NCBI GenBank assembly: GCA_036346205.1
Contig: JARFJB010002198.1
Location: 1,235,001 to 1,299,000, forward strand
DNA from: Vesta saturnalis
Taxonomy: Eukaryota > Arthropoda > Insecta > Coleoptera > Lampyridae
DNA length: 64,000 nucleotides
Direction of reading: 5' to 3'
The notes below the pieces were generated by a model. That model had not been told where the DNA came from, did no database searches, and saw only the letters and a list, made by a program, of their open reading frames with translations. Each line of letters starts with the position of its first letter. Positions within the stretch are counted from its first letter, which is position 1. The position numbers and the translations under genes were made by a program. Of this stretch, positions 1 through 12,225 are shown one piece after another.

Positions 1-3000
1 CTCGTCTAATGCTAAATCTACACTGCCTGTTGGAACCATCCGGTCCCCACTCCTTTTTAAACTAAACAAGAACCAATAGCAAGAAAAATCCAGAGAAACC
101 CTTGTTTTAGATACGAGTTACTTACGAAACTGCAACAGTGTATTTTAATTTGTTTTATTTAAATTGTAAAACATGTATTTTATTGATTTAAATGTTAAAA
201 CGTAGGTGATCAGTGTAAAAGAAAGAAAGAAAGTGGTTTAACTCACCACTTGGTTTGACGAGAAGCTTTGTTAGAAAACTTTAAATCCGTAAAAACGAAA
301 ACTAACTGTATTTACTATAATTTTATTGTAGGTAGAGAATGTAAAGACAGTAGTTACTGTCTGTAATGTCTATTGAGTAAATATTTCATAAAAATTGCAG
401 GAAAATCTCTCCCATCAAAATTTTTTAACAACGAACTTTCCGTTACCAAAAAATGGCGTTCTGTCGTCACAGAAGAAACCAGAAAGGATAAGTCACATGA
501 TACTTTTTTACAAATGATAAAATTCGACATTATCGCATTTTTAAATTTACAAGAAAAATTGAATTGGGTACGCACACTGTTGTCAAATTTCTCATAACTG
601 GAGCCACCGTAAGTTGTGTTGCCTAACAACAGGCATAAAAATCTCAACTCGTACTAAAATTCTGCTGCTAAATTAACACGTTACAAATCCAATAGCTTCT
701 TACTCCTTAAATTTATACTTACACAAACTCTATTAACGACAAATCTTTAAACAAATACGCTACGATCATCTACATCTGGTTAATGTTAATATAAACACAA
801 ATATAAATCAAAAACAATTAAGAATCGTGTAAGGTTATTTTGATGCATCGTGTATGTGTAGTATTTTGATAACGTATGTAACGTGTTTTGAATGTAGCGT
901 AATGTAAGTTAGTGTAATTGATACGCCACTGGAATTTAGTCAGGCATGGGTTATCGTGTGAAGAAATATTTGAATGCTGTCGAAAGATTTTCGTGTTGAA
1001 AGCGTCAAATTTGGTTGAGTAATAATGTTTTGAATAAATTTTGATTGATACGGCACTGGTAAAACTACTGGTCTTTTTTCTACTGTATATGGAGGAATTT
1101 GGACTAAACAAATGATTTTAGACGTATGAGTGAGTGAGTTTATGCTATATTGATATTTTATTAACGTGAAGTAAGGAATATGTATGCATATTTTTTTTGT
1201 AGAAATTTTGTAATATGGTGCAATAATGGTAAATCGATGCATGTTCAAGAATGAAGTGATAGAATGTGAGGGAGTTATCTAAATTGTGCGGAAATAGAAT
1301 TCGCTCACATGTGAGATCTGCATAAAAAGTTGAGGGATAATCTGGTTAATCTGCAGTGTGAATGTAATTGCAATTGATGATTTCGTCCGAAAGTTTTCAG
1401 TGAATTTACAAAGTAATTCATGATGGCTACGTTTATTTCGCATCATTGGCGTCTTCTTCCACGTTCGAACAATTAGTATAGGTGAATTTTGATTTTAGCA
1501 CGAATTTATTGTGATGTATTGGCAATGTAGCGTAACAGAAGGTCTATAAGCGAGTGTCAAATTTGAGGGGATAGTTAGTTGGTTAGAGATTTTGAGTAAG
1601 AGTCGTGCGCGCGTTGCAGAACCATTAGAATGGTTAGTGTCGGAGTTTATTTGTAAAAATTATAATGTTAGCACGACATGTATAGACATTCACAAATAAA
1701 TAATTTAATATATTGTAAGTTGAAGGAAAACATTAGTTATTGTTTTCAAGAATAAAAAGTGCTTAGGTAATATTATTATAAAGAGAACCTAAGGTAACCA
1801 TTTAAGTGACCGATAGAAAAGTTTGTAAAATTTAGTTAAGACACTGATGAGTGATAATCATCATTGACATTGAATGTGTACAATCGTTAGCAATGCCAAA
1901 TAGATTGTATAAAAGCAAATAAGAACTTTAATATGTATATGGAAGTAACCATTTATCATTGTAGTAAACGTTTTGAAGGGCAAACATCACAGTATCAGGT
2001 GATGTGATGTTAGGCTAAAGAGCCCATATACCAGGCATGTGAGTGAAGAAACCATAGACACCGCGTTAGTGAGTACTACAGCCGAGTGCGTTGGGCAAAT
2101 ACCGCTACCTCTTGTGTTTTGTGCATAGTGCATCTAAGAATTTAAAAAGAATTACCGAAAGCAGATCATATGGACTACAACTACCGCACCGAAAAAGGGT
2201 TAATTAATTTGATAGGTAAGAGTTAGATTTAAATTTTATTGAACCTTGGCAAGTACATTTTTTTATTGTTGCGTTAACTGCGGTTCATTCAAAGGAAAAA
2301 AAGTAATCAAGCTTTTGCTATTTTGTTGTTTTCAGATAGAAATTGGGGAATTAATGTATTGATGTGCGAATGTGTCAATATATATCCACTGTTTAATTTA
2401 TTTTGTCATTTATTTGTGTCAATTGTGTGCCTAACTGGTTACACCTTCTGATAAATGAAATTAGTCTGCATATTTTCGAATTTAAGGATCGATGGGAAAT
2501 TGCGTAATGAGCCAGATCGATCACAAAATTTCATTTTAACTTTGAGATATTAATATAGAACACTACTAACAAAGTACTTATTATTTTTTTTTTATTCAGC
2601 ATAAATTACAGTTTTAAAGTAATAAAGTTTAAACCTACTAGTGAATGTCTAAATACGATTTTAAAGATAAAGTATTAATAAAATATAACGATTTTATTGA
2701 TGATACAAGCACTATCCGCTCTATGTTTGAATTATTCAGCAATTAACAAACATTTTATTGAGATAACAATTCATTGTTAAACCGATTTCGTTTATTTTAT
2801 TTAGAATTTTCTAAATTGGAAATATTTATTTAATTCAAAGTTTTATAAGAGTTAGAAGTATAAATTTACAGGTATACGAGGGGTATTTAAAAAGTATTCC
2901 AGTTAACGTCTTACGATTTGGGAATTTTTCTTAAGTTTTTGGATCAATTTATTTTGAAGTGTGCATGAATTTGAATAGTGAATGGTTTTACATAGTCAGA

Positions 3001-6000
3001 TAGGATTAATTTACCATTCAGCCTAAGACTTAATTTAAGATTGTGGTGGCGCCTAGAGACAATGTTTGTCGAACTGAGCTTTGTGAATTGTAGATTAATG
3101 GTAAGTGTAAAGTGTTTGAAACTACCCTTCAATCAGTTTACTTCTTATATCGACCACGCCCATTTTCACTGTAGCTGGCTTGGCAACACGCTTATTTCGG
3201 TAAGCATACACGACGCCTAGAGCGGTTTGGACGGCACTAGCAATAAACACTTAACCCACATTCCAGGGACGCGATAATGTCACCATTGACAACGATAAAT
3301 GGTATAATAATCCGGGGTGAACAAAGTTTCATAAAAATACCCACATTAAGAGTAACGGAAAAGGTGTTTCCAACGGTAGACTTCATTTAACGCCCCCGGT
3401 AAGGGTATAGTAAAGGTCAACGTCCTTCAAGCATCTTGTGCGCGTACGGCAAAGCTGTACAATCCAACTTACTACTTCAACATCTAAACTAGGACTGAAT
3501 CAAAAAATAAATCTCCCTGTTCCTCTCAAAATCCATACCCGAACTATATGACCGCGATTGAACTTTTCGTTCAACGACAGCACAAACATATTACGTTACT
3601 TACAAACTCTTTTCGTCCATCATGAAGTTAAAATGCGATAACAATTTTTAATGGCGTAGTTTAACTCATTCAATCATAATTAACGATAATTAAAATAACT
3701 AGGAATAAACATTATTTACGAAACAACTAATCTTATTTATTTTATATACAAAGTCAACGCGTGGAAATGGATCATAGTTCTACAAAAGGCTTCAGTTTAT
3801 GAATGCCCAACAAACCCAACAAGAAACTATACACTGTTCACAGAAATGGAAACTAAATACTATTTCAATTTGCAACTAATCCAGGTATCTTCAAACAACG
3901 TAAATACTTGTAATTAAATTAAAGCTTCCAAAATTATACTCTAAAATGTTCAATTGTAATGATCTTTACTACATTCCTGATGTTGGATACTGATGAATAT
4001 CGTAACGTTCGTTATAACAACAAATATTCGGTATATTTTGAACACACGTGACAGTGTAGATGTGTATTCACTCACGTGTCCGTGCGGTTATATGTTAATC
4101 GGTAGCAGGGTAAAGCGACCAGACAAGTCTTTGAGGTCAAAAATCTCTTAAAAGTTTTAAGGCTAGTCAGAGAGAGAGACCCAATCCATATGTAGCAAAC
4201 TTCCAGTGAAGAACTCTTGGGTTGCTCATGGGCAGAATTCCGACGCGATCAATGTACTGTGACAATACAGCCTTAGTAAGCATGAAACCTGGATATATTT
4301 GGTATGGGCTTTGTTTGTGACGTCAGCATCGGTGATTGGTTTACCTTGGGTGGTCGTCTGCCGTGAAATAATCTTCCAGTTTTTATTTACAGAAGATTGA
4401 ATAAAAATTGATTATTTGGTAATGCGAAAAAAAGTTAGTGAGAAAACAACGCCCCATTTACCATCCTTCCCTTTAAGAGGTCTCTAAATATTAGATGTAC
4501 GGTTGTTAATCGAAAAATCACGGCTTTTTATAAAATTCATTGCTACAGTCCGGATGCATAAATACGTATAAGTTTTTAATTTCAATCCCCATTTTCAATG
4601 TATTAAAGAGTCATGTAATTTCAAAATTCATTCGTTACGCAAAGAAATAGATTTCAGTAGATAATTCGCATGTGTTTATCCCAATAACTTATTTTAAGCA
4701 TATCTCATTAGATTTAGTGAGAACAAGCCTAATCGTTATGCATAAAAGAATTTTATTACATTCCCTAGACGATAAAAATAAATTTCACCAAAAGCACCAT
4801 ACTAAGAAATAAATTCTACACGTAATAACGTTACCTTAGCAGGTTATCAAGCGTTAAGGTTTAACGTAATAAGGATAGTATCGATATCTTACACAAGTTC
4901 AAAACTCTTTTAAACTCATACCGAATACGCAATTGATGGAACTTTTTTTGAAGAATCACAAAACGGAATTTCCTTTAAAATACAAGATGTTAAAGTATTC
5001 TAATATTGTGTAAACCGTACTTTTTTCTGGTTGATGTTGGTTTTATAAAGGATTTTAAAAAGAGCTCACAGAATTTTAGATTCACTTAAAAGGGTTATAC
5101 CACAGTAAATTGGAACTGATGGTGAATTAGATTGATAGGAATCGAATCCATTTCTGATCAATAGTGTTTTAACTGCTGGCTACTCTTTGAAATATGTTTT
5201 ATGTAAATAAGGCATTTTATTAATATAACAGAGTCCTTGTTTTACATTTCCGTTTAGAGTTTTATATACGAATGAAGGAGTAACTGGAATCTGACTGTGA
5301 CAAAAGAAAGTTTTAACGTTTTTTATTCGAAGAAAAGACACATAAATTTTGTTCCTAACCCTCAAATTACTGAATTTTATTATATAAGCTACTCTTAAAG
5401 TTGATTTATAAGGCGGCCCAATAACAATAGCTTTAATCATAAAAAGGGAAAATTGTTATCAGTTATCACAATTAAAACAATAACAGCTGGAAAAGCGTGG
5501 ATAATTTGTAAGAGGGCATTATTTTAAAATATGGGGGTTTAGTTCGGTTCGTGACCCATTTACATGCTATTATTTTAGAGCAGAAATCCAGATTATATAA
5601 ATGAATACTAAGTTAGGATTAAATTATGTTACAAATTCTAAGTATTGTTTTGTCCTTTTATTATAACGTCATTTCAAATTCTTAACGGTTATTATAAATT
5701 CAATCTAAATCACGTAATTCCTCCTTAAAAGTTATATCAAGTTGTATATACACTTTGAATTGGCTTTTTGTTATTTTCGAACCTTAGAATGTAGTTAGGT
5801 GAAAGTTGAACTTCCTTAACTTGTATTATGTATGATTGTAATTTATATTAAGAAATACTTGAGGTTTGAATACGACCGACAACGCTTAACCACACATTTC
5901 TGAATGATAAGGATTTATCAAAAATATGTAAATAGTTTTAAGTTGTGTCATCGAGTTTTTAATTATGCTGGAACGTATAACGGGTTTTGTAGTCTCACAG

Positions 6001-6264
6001 AACAATGGGGACTCGTAGGTTTTAGCCCAGCACAATCTTTCAGGTATAACTCAGCAGCCAGCGAAGTAATTAGAGTGTTTGGATTACGTGGTCAGAATGT
6101 TTATTATTTTCACTGTACTAATATCAGGATATTAAAGGAAAATCCTTTTTAATAATGATAGGGTGCCTGAACTTTTTGAATAAAACCACAAAAGTTCAAA
6201 AGGGAAGCAAAGAAGAACGGAAAGCTGAAAAAGAACACCGAAATAGATATGAATAAGACACAAA
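1..6264. other. AT-rich region with no recognised gene
   Basis: No open frame here resembles a protein family I know. The open frames present (for example near 373-597, 5180-5440 and 5904-6152) are under 100 residues, have AT-driven composition and lack recognisable domains. No tRNA, simple-repeat array or obvious transposon end was recognised, apart from a weak mariner-terminus-like stretch near 2877-2905. It is probably intronic or intergenic. Confidence 0.6.
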
Positions 6265-6703
6265 AGTTTGGTTTTTTTGTGACGACACCCTTGGATACCT
6301 TTGGTCGCCATTTTTTTTATGTATGCCCACGTGGGGATCGTATTTTTTTTTCACTTGAGAGTAAAAAGATTTTATTTAATCTGTTATTAATATTTATTAG
6401 GTCCCTTTCTTATCAAAGGAGATTGCATAATTGTTATTAAAGTTATTATTTCTAAGGTCCTAGCCTTGTAAGACGGGAATCTGTAGGCGGGTTTCGCCCG
6501 TGTCATAAAAATTGTATTCTAATAATAGGGAAGAATTAATAGATAAGACATGTAAAGATGACAATTGTTTTCATAATAAAAATATGTTATTTAAACTGTG
6601 TTTATTATTATTAATATTTATTAGGGTTGTTTCGATTTTTATCAAGGATATAAAAATCTAGTCCTTAAACGATTATATTCGATGCAATCTTTAAGACTGC
6701 ATT

Positions 6704-7358
6704 TAAGCGCTAGCTCAAATTTTTTCTATATCTGAATAACGACATCGAAATTGTAACCTTCAACATTATACATATAAATTAGTAATTAACTTACATAATT
6801 AGTTTGCTTAGAAATCATGCTCTAAACGATTTTCGCCTTGAGAACGTCAAATTATGTGCTCAAGGTTTAAGTGGAGAGTAAAATTACATTAATACGATAA
6901 ATGGTTATACCTATGCATTATAGGCTGTTTTACGCTTCATTGTGTACTCCCTTTAATAGTGGCACCAATTATCAGTTAAAAGTAAATATTGAAGTTCGAC
7001 TGCTTATATGCTCAAGGTTTGGGTGGAAAATAAATTGCATTAATTGGTTACACATATGTATTATAGACTGTTTTACGCTTTACTATGTTTTAGTTTAGGG
7101 ATGTTTTTTTTTAATCAATTGCATTACTTTTAACACCTAGATTAAATTACGATTACTGATATGGGATGTCATTCTTTCTTTAAAAAAGAGTAAAATATAT
7201 TCATAGCCATAAATCTTATAATACAGATTAACTACTCTTTATTTATATTGATCAGGGTCGCAAAAACGTGCTACGTCTAACAGTAAATTATCGAAAACAT
7301 CCTCAAATCTAAGTAATCCATAATCTCCTATGGTAAATATTAGTGTCAAGACATTGTA
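6704..7358. mobile_element. Insertion in left arm of fold-back element 1
   Basis: The inverted partner arm is continuous across this position (near 10345-10385), so about 650 bp were gained here. CATTT occurs on both sides and may be a target duplication. Inside, a ~152-bp unit is repeated: ATGTGCTCAAGGTTT starts near 6854 and ATATGCTCAAGGTTT near 7006, and both copies continue through a TGTTTTACGCTT block. No coding capacity was recognised. Confidence 0.5.
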
Positions 7359-7363
7359 CATTT

Positions 7364-7553
7364 TCCGCAGTCCAGACTTTTGGGATGGGTGCACTTTCCC
7401 TTATGTTCAAAATTAAGGGCAGTGTAATTGAACTTATCTGGATCTTCATAGAGAACATCACTACCAGCATGAACTTCACCGTTTTCATCTTGAGCGATTA
7501 TATAGTAATAGCCTATTAACAAGTAAAAACAGCTAATACCTTTAATACTGCTT
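7364..7553 (-). pseudogene. Coding fragment, left-arm copy (unknown protein)
   Basis: Read on the minus strand, this is the mirror copy of the open frame at 10154-10420. The frame stays open through a hydrophobic stretch (CFYLLIGYYYIIAQ), then DENGEVHAGSDVLYEDPDK, and ends in a Cys-containing motif (KGKCTHPKSLDC). Compared with the other arm, many differences are conservative or silent, which argues that the segment was once translated. Its end is cut by the 6704-7358 insertion. I do not recognise the family. The hydrophobic stretch followed by AQ-DENG looks like a signal peptide with its cleavage site. Confidence 0.45.
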
Positions 7554-7951
7554 CATAATAATACTCATTCGATTGTAATTATGCTTTAAAAAATACATGC
7601 AGCGGGTAATACACAATCTTTATTTGCCGCTATTATTATCATTATTACACAGACATGGGATTATTCTTAAAATCAGCTAATTTCTCCACACTACCTTGAA
7701 ATACTACATATGTTTACAATTGTTCTTCACCCCTCAATCTGTACCGCACATATGTTTCTTGAGATTATCCAATTCCGGATCAGTCGCATGTTTTGTAATA
7801 CACAAGACGAGATCTCCAATATAGCGGTGTATACGCCGAGAAATGCCGTGTGCCTTATTCTTCTTTAAGCTGGATTTTTCCCTCTATACGGCGTACAAGC
7901 TCTATCTTAGCTGAATTACCTCTGTCAAAAAGGAGTTATAGGGCTTCACAA

Positions 7952-8024
7952 TTTGCTCTCGCGAGAGCAAGTTGTGCAACCTCATAACTGTCTTATAGTC
8001 ATAGGTTCAAATCCTACTCGCAAA
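7952..8024 (+). other. tRNA-like sequence at the loop edge
   Basis: A B-box-like GGTTCAAATCC (about 8004-8014), an upstream CTCATAA resembling a Met anticodon loop, and TTTGC/GCAAA ends give a tRNA-like outline of about 72 nt. The anticodon stem does not pair well, so this is not a functional tRNA. It aligns loosely with the start of the ~98-bp loop repeat (GAGAGCAAGTTG, then CTGTCTTA), which may therefore be tRNA-derived. Confidence 0.25.
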
Positions 8025-8039
8025 CTTCATTTATGTTGT

Positions 8040-9250
8040 GTTACATGTTAGCATTAGAACCCCTTATTAGAATACATATTCAAATTTACAACAAAGAGGC
8101 TAGGAGAATCCCCGTTGTCTTATTTGATCGAGGTTGATCGGTTGTTGTGGCCCAGATGCATACGTATTACCTTCAAAGCTAGTGTCAAACCCCTTAATTC
8201 AGCCATAACCATTACAAGAACTTGTATGTACTTTTAATATATACCCCTAGGTGGCGGCAGCTATATTACAGAAAACATTTGTTAGTCTATACACAAGTAG
8301 ATGACACGACAAGGGGTGAAGGTCCGTGAGCAAGGTGCGAAACCCTACACGTGCCTTACAAGTTAGCATTAGGGTCCCTATTAGAATACAAATTCAAATT
8401 TACAGCCAAGGATGTGAAGCCCCGAGAGCAAGTTGCGAAGCCATGCACCTGTCTTACAAGTTAGCATTAGGGTCCCTATTAGAATACAAATTCAAATTTA
8501 CAGCCAAGGATGTGAAGCCCCGAGAGCAAGCTGCGAAGCCATGCACCTGTCTTACAAGTTAGCATTAGGCCCGCTTATTAGAATACAGATTCAAATTTAC
8601 AGCCAAGGATGTGAAGCCCCGAGAGCAAGCTGCGAAGCCATGCACCTGTCTTACAAGTTAGCATTAGGCCCGCTTATTAGAATACAAATTCAAATTTCCC
8701 GCCAGGCGTCCATGGGGCTAAGCCCCGAGAGTCTTATAAGTTAGGTTCCCCTTATCAGAATAGAAGTTCAAATTTCTCGCAATAAACAATCACAATGTAC
8801 ACTTAAATACAAATTCAAATTTCCCACCAAGAGACCAGGGGGCTAAGACCCGGAAGCAAGTTACGAAGCCCTATGTCTGTCTTATAAGTTAGCGTTAGCC
8901 CCCTTATTAGAATACAAGTTCAAATTTCCTCCTCATAGATGCACCACAAACAAATTCAAATTTTTGGTTAAGGGGCGAAGTCCTGAAAGTAACTTGCTAA
9001 GCCCTACACTTGTTTTACAAACTAGCATTATGCCCCTTATTACAATACAAATTCAAATTTTCAACCAATGGGGCCTCGACAAGGGGACAGAGCCCCGAGA
9101 GCAAATTGCGCAGCCCTACACCTGTCTTATAAGTTAGCATTACGGCCCTTATTATAATACAAATTCAAATTTTCCGCCAAGGGTACCACAAATTCCGATC
9201 ACGACAATGGGTAAGGACGAAGTTGCGACGCCCTACACGTGTCTTACAAT
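8040..9250 (+). repeat. ~98-bp tandem repeat array in the fold-back loop
   Basis: The unit begins with CTTACAAGTTAGCATTAG and continues through TTAGAATACAAATTCAAATTT to CCGAGAGCAAGTTGCGAAGC. Near-identical copies start at about 8355, 8453, 8551 and 8650, a period of 98-99 bp. More degenerate, variably spaced copies extend back to about 8040 and forward to about 9250. Open frames across the array follow from the repeat and are not genes. Related single units occur in both arms of the element (for example about 10900-10970 and 11180-11250). Confidence 0.85.
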
Positions 9251-10153
9251 CTCGGTTATGTTCGGGGAGGATTGAAGTGGGGGTCACCGAAACAGCCTCG
9301 CGTCGAAAAATTTTACCTATATGAAGAAGTTTATCGCTTTTCTTAAAACATCGGTGAAATCTTTCAGAAGCGACTGTCTTCGTTTAAAAACTCATATCCA
9401 AACCCCTCTTGCTAAACGCATCTATAACCGCTAGTATGTAGCTGTACCCATTACTGCGATTACTTAAACATCACATATCACCAAGATCAGTCCACCATAA
9501 CTCGAACAAATGTTACTCGCAATATACCAGCGTCGAGTAAAATTCTCACTGTAGATTTATGTGTAGTGTACACTTTTTTGTTTTCTGTAGCAACACTTTA
9601 ATATCTCTCCTGGGCGTACATTTTATAAATCTAAAATCCTTTTATCGACAGAATGTATTTCAGCCGAGACAGAACCTGTATGTAAAGCTGTCTTATGTGA
9701 TACCATGGCATGGCAGACCCTTATCGGGAAAAATTCGAGGATTAAAAACATAAGAGTTCTAATAAGAGGCCGGTATACTTAATTTGATTATAAACCCTTT
9801 TTGACAGAGGTAATTTAGCTAAGATAGAGCTTGTATGCTGTATAGAGACAAAATCTAACTTAAAGAAGAAGACACAAGACATTTTTTCGGCGTATACACC
9901 GCTATATTGAAGATGATGTCATATGTATTAGAAAACATGCTACTGATCCGGAATTGGATAATCTCAAGAAAGATGTATGCGGTACAGCTTGAAGGGTGAA
10001 GAAGAATCGTAAGCCTATATAGTATTTCAAGGTAGTGAGGAGAAATTAGCTAATTTTAAGAATAATCCCATATCAATGTAATAATAATAATAGCGGCAAA
10101 TAAGATTGTATATTACCCGCTGCATGCATCTTCTAAAGAATAATTACGATTGA

Positions 10154-10420
10154 ATGAGTATTATTATGAAGCGGTATCAGGGGTGTAGCTGTTTTTACTT
10201 GCTAATGAGCTATTACAATATAATCGCACAAAATGAAAACGGTAAAGTTGATGCTGGTAGTGATGTTCTCTATGAAGACCCAGATAAGTTAAATTACGCT
10301 GCCTATAATTTTGAACATAAGGGGAAGTGCACCCGTCCCAAAAGTCTTGACTGCCGAAAATGCAGTCTTAAAGATTACCTAGAATATAATCGTTTAAGGA
10401 ATAGGTTTTTGTATCCTTGA
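10154..10420 (+). CDS. Short ORF in right arm: secreted-looking Cys-containing fragment
   Basis: This 88-residue frame starts with MSIIMKRY. A hydrophobic segment at about residues 11-24 (CSCFYLLMSYYNIIA) is followed by QNENGKVDAGSD, then a charged region and Cys residues in KGKCTRPKSLDCRKC. The mirror copy at 7364-7553 keeps the same frame, with substitutions such as NENGK to DENGE. The hydrophobic start suggests a signal peptide and a small extracellular peptide. I do not recognise the family. It could be an exon captured by the element, or a fragment of the element's own gene. No promoter or splice sites were established. Confidence 0.35.
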   Translation: MSIIMKRYQGCSCFYLLMSYYNIIAQNENGKVDAGSDVLYEDPDKLNYAAYNFEHKGKCTRPKSLDCRKCSLKDYLEYNRLRNRFLYP

Positions 10421-10467
10421 TAAAAGTCGAAACAATCCTAATAAATATTAATAATAATAATAATAAT

Positions 10468-10767
10468 GTTGGAATGTGTTTATTTGCCAAGTAGATACAT
10501 TATGGGGGTCCAACCAAGTTATGAAACTTATCGATTGGTACCCAAAATTACAATTTAATATTCAATTACATTACTATTTCACATAAATGTACATTTTGTA
10601 TTATTAGTCTGTCGCATTTACACTGAGAAGTGCAATCATATCGTAATATATCTACCATAATTACCCATCGTTAACCAATTCCATTCTCAATACTTCCATA
10701 GTGTCCATACTTTCGAATCCCTACCATGTCGTCTCCCATTTTTCTTTCATCTACTTCCATATATTCC

Positions 10768-10770
<3 letters not shown>
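10468..10770. mobile_element. Insertion in right arm, flanked by (AAT)n
   Basis: About 300 bp present here are missing from the mirror arm, where AATAATAATAAACACAG is continuous. The insert begins GTTGGAATGTGTTTATTTGC and is flanked by (AAT)n on both sides (about 10450-10467 and 10769-10797). No coding potential was recognised. Confidence 0.45.
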
Positions 10771-10799
<29 letters not shown>

Positions 10800-11475
10800 C
10801 ACAGATTAAATAACATCTTTTTATTATGAAAACACCTGTCATCTTTACGTGTCTTATCTACTAATTCTTCCCTGTTATTAGAATACCATTTTTATGACCG
10901 GAGCGAAACCAGAGAACAGATTCTCGTCTTACAAGACTTGTGCCCCTTATTATAATACAACCCCCATCGTATAAATAAATTACGTCACAATCTGTAGATG
11001 GGTGAAATTAAATGTAATAATAATTTGAATAACATATATCTCCTTTGATGAAGATGGGCCCTAATAAATATTAATAAACACAGATTAAATAACACCTTTC
11101 TATTGTGAAAGCACTTGTCATCTTTACATGTCTTATCTATTAATTTTTCTCCATTATTAGAATACAATTTTTATGACAGGGGCGAAGCCCGCGAACAGAT
11201 TCCCGTCTTACAAGACTAGAACACCTTGTTAGAATACAACCCCCAATGTGTAAATAATTTAGGTAATCTGTAGATGGATTAAAATAACTATAATAATTTT
11301 AATAACAATTATGCAATCTCCTTTGATAAAAACGGGCCCTAATAAACATTAATAACAGATTATACAAAATCTTTTTATTCTCAGGTGCAAAAAATACGAT
11401 CCCCGTATTGGCATATATAAAAAAAATGGCGACCAAAGGTGTCCCAAGGGTGACGTCAAAAATAACAAAATGGCG

Positions 11476-12221
11476 GCGACAAGTGCCTCGGTTCTAGTTA
11501 CAAAGTTAAGTACCCAATAAATAGTTGTAATCAAAATAGAATTAACCCTTTCTTTGAAGAAATATGTGAAACCCAAACAATTGATTTGTTCAGTACATAT
11601 ATAAAGAATGCAAATTTGTATTTTAAGTAAATCTCAAAGGAATATCCATGTATATAACAACATTTTATATAAACTATACTAATTCCTCAAAGTAAATAAA
11701 TATACAAAGTCGCAGTTGATTTTCCTGTTACCACGAGTAAATAAATGTTATTCAAAGTAAAATACCTACTTTGGAGAATTAACACAAAATACAAGGTTGC
11801 AGTTAAGCACGATATTGATGTAGATTAATACTACCGAAATATACAACATCTAGGTATGAGACGCAAATAATATAAAGTTTGTCACCAGTTCCCCAACAGT
11901 TTTTAACACTGTATGATATTAATATAAAACTTACGTGTGAGTCTACTACACTAATACTAATCTTATACTAATCGTAAAACCACATTCATGGTAGAAAGCG
12001 ATCGTCTAATAATAATTATATGGAGATTGCATTGAAAACAATTGTAAATGCAATAACAATTACAGTAATATAGTTTAGTCACCAAGACTAACGGTATCAT
12101 CATCAGCAAAACTATGTAATCCTATTATATTCCAATTACAATTATTAAATATAAGATAAACACATAATATATGAGGACAACATACGAACATAAGTAAACT
12201 TATATATGAGCATAGAAACAT
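11476..12221. other. AT-rich spacer between two palindromic structures
   Basis: Nothing recognisable was found on either strand. The open frames are short and AT-driven. Confidence 0.5.
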
Positions 12222-12225
12222 TTAA

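Larger units (their letters stand above)
6265..7934 (+). repeat. Left arm of fold-back element 1
   Basis: This arm is the inverted copy of 9795-11475. It is interrupted by a ~650-bp insertion. Its outer part (about 6440-6640) contains a segment related to the ~98-bp loop repeat: a CTTACAAG-like motif, a GGCGAAGCC-like motif and a TTAGAATACAA motif, all read on the minus strand. Confidence 0.7.
6265..11475. mobile_element. Fold-back element 1 (long inverted arms, tandem-repeat loop)
   Basis: The segment 6265-7934 reappears in reverse complement at 9795-11475, giving arms of about 1.7 kb around a loop of about 1.86 kb. Shared blocks can be followed by eye: the GTCAAAAAGG/CCTTTTTGAC inner ends (near 7934 and 9795), the TTGCCGCTATTATTATC block, the coding fragment, and the outer GGCGACCAAAGGT block (near 6300 and 11430). 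Each arm has suffered its own insertion (6704-7358 and 10468-10770). The layout, with long internally repetitive arms and a tandem-repeat loop, resembles Foldback-type elements. No transposase was recognised, so mobility is inferred. An inverted duplication of non-mobile DNA is the alternative. Confidence 0.7.
9795..11475 (-). repeat. Right arm of fold-back element 1
   Basis: This is the inverted copy of 6265-7934. It also contains a local direct duplication: the block from the AAACACAGATTAAATAACA motif through the GTCTTATCTA and CGTCTTACAAGAC motifs occurs at about 10795-11010 and again at about 11076-11300, with a third partial start near 11349. The middle is interrupted at 10468-10770. Confidence 0.7.

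Noticed and set aside
2877..2905. Mariner-terminus-like TATACGAGGGGTATTTAAAA
   Set aside because: Only one end and no transposase or partner terminus was found.
5180..5440. 86-residue minus-strand frame
   Set aside because: No recognisable motif, AT-driven composition, and no splice or start context that decides it.
8326..8744. Open frames across the ~98-bp tandem array
   Set aside because: The frame repeats with the DNA unit and has no family-like motif. The array has no spacer structure, so it is not CRISPR either, which would not be expected in an insect.
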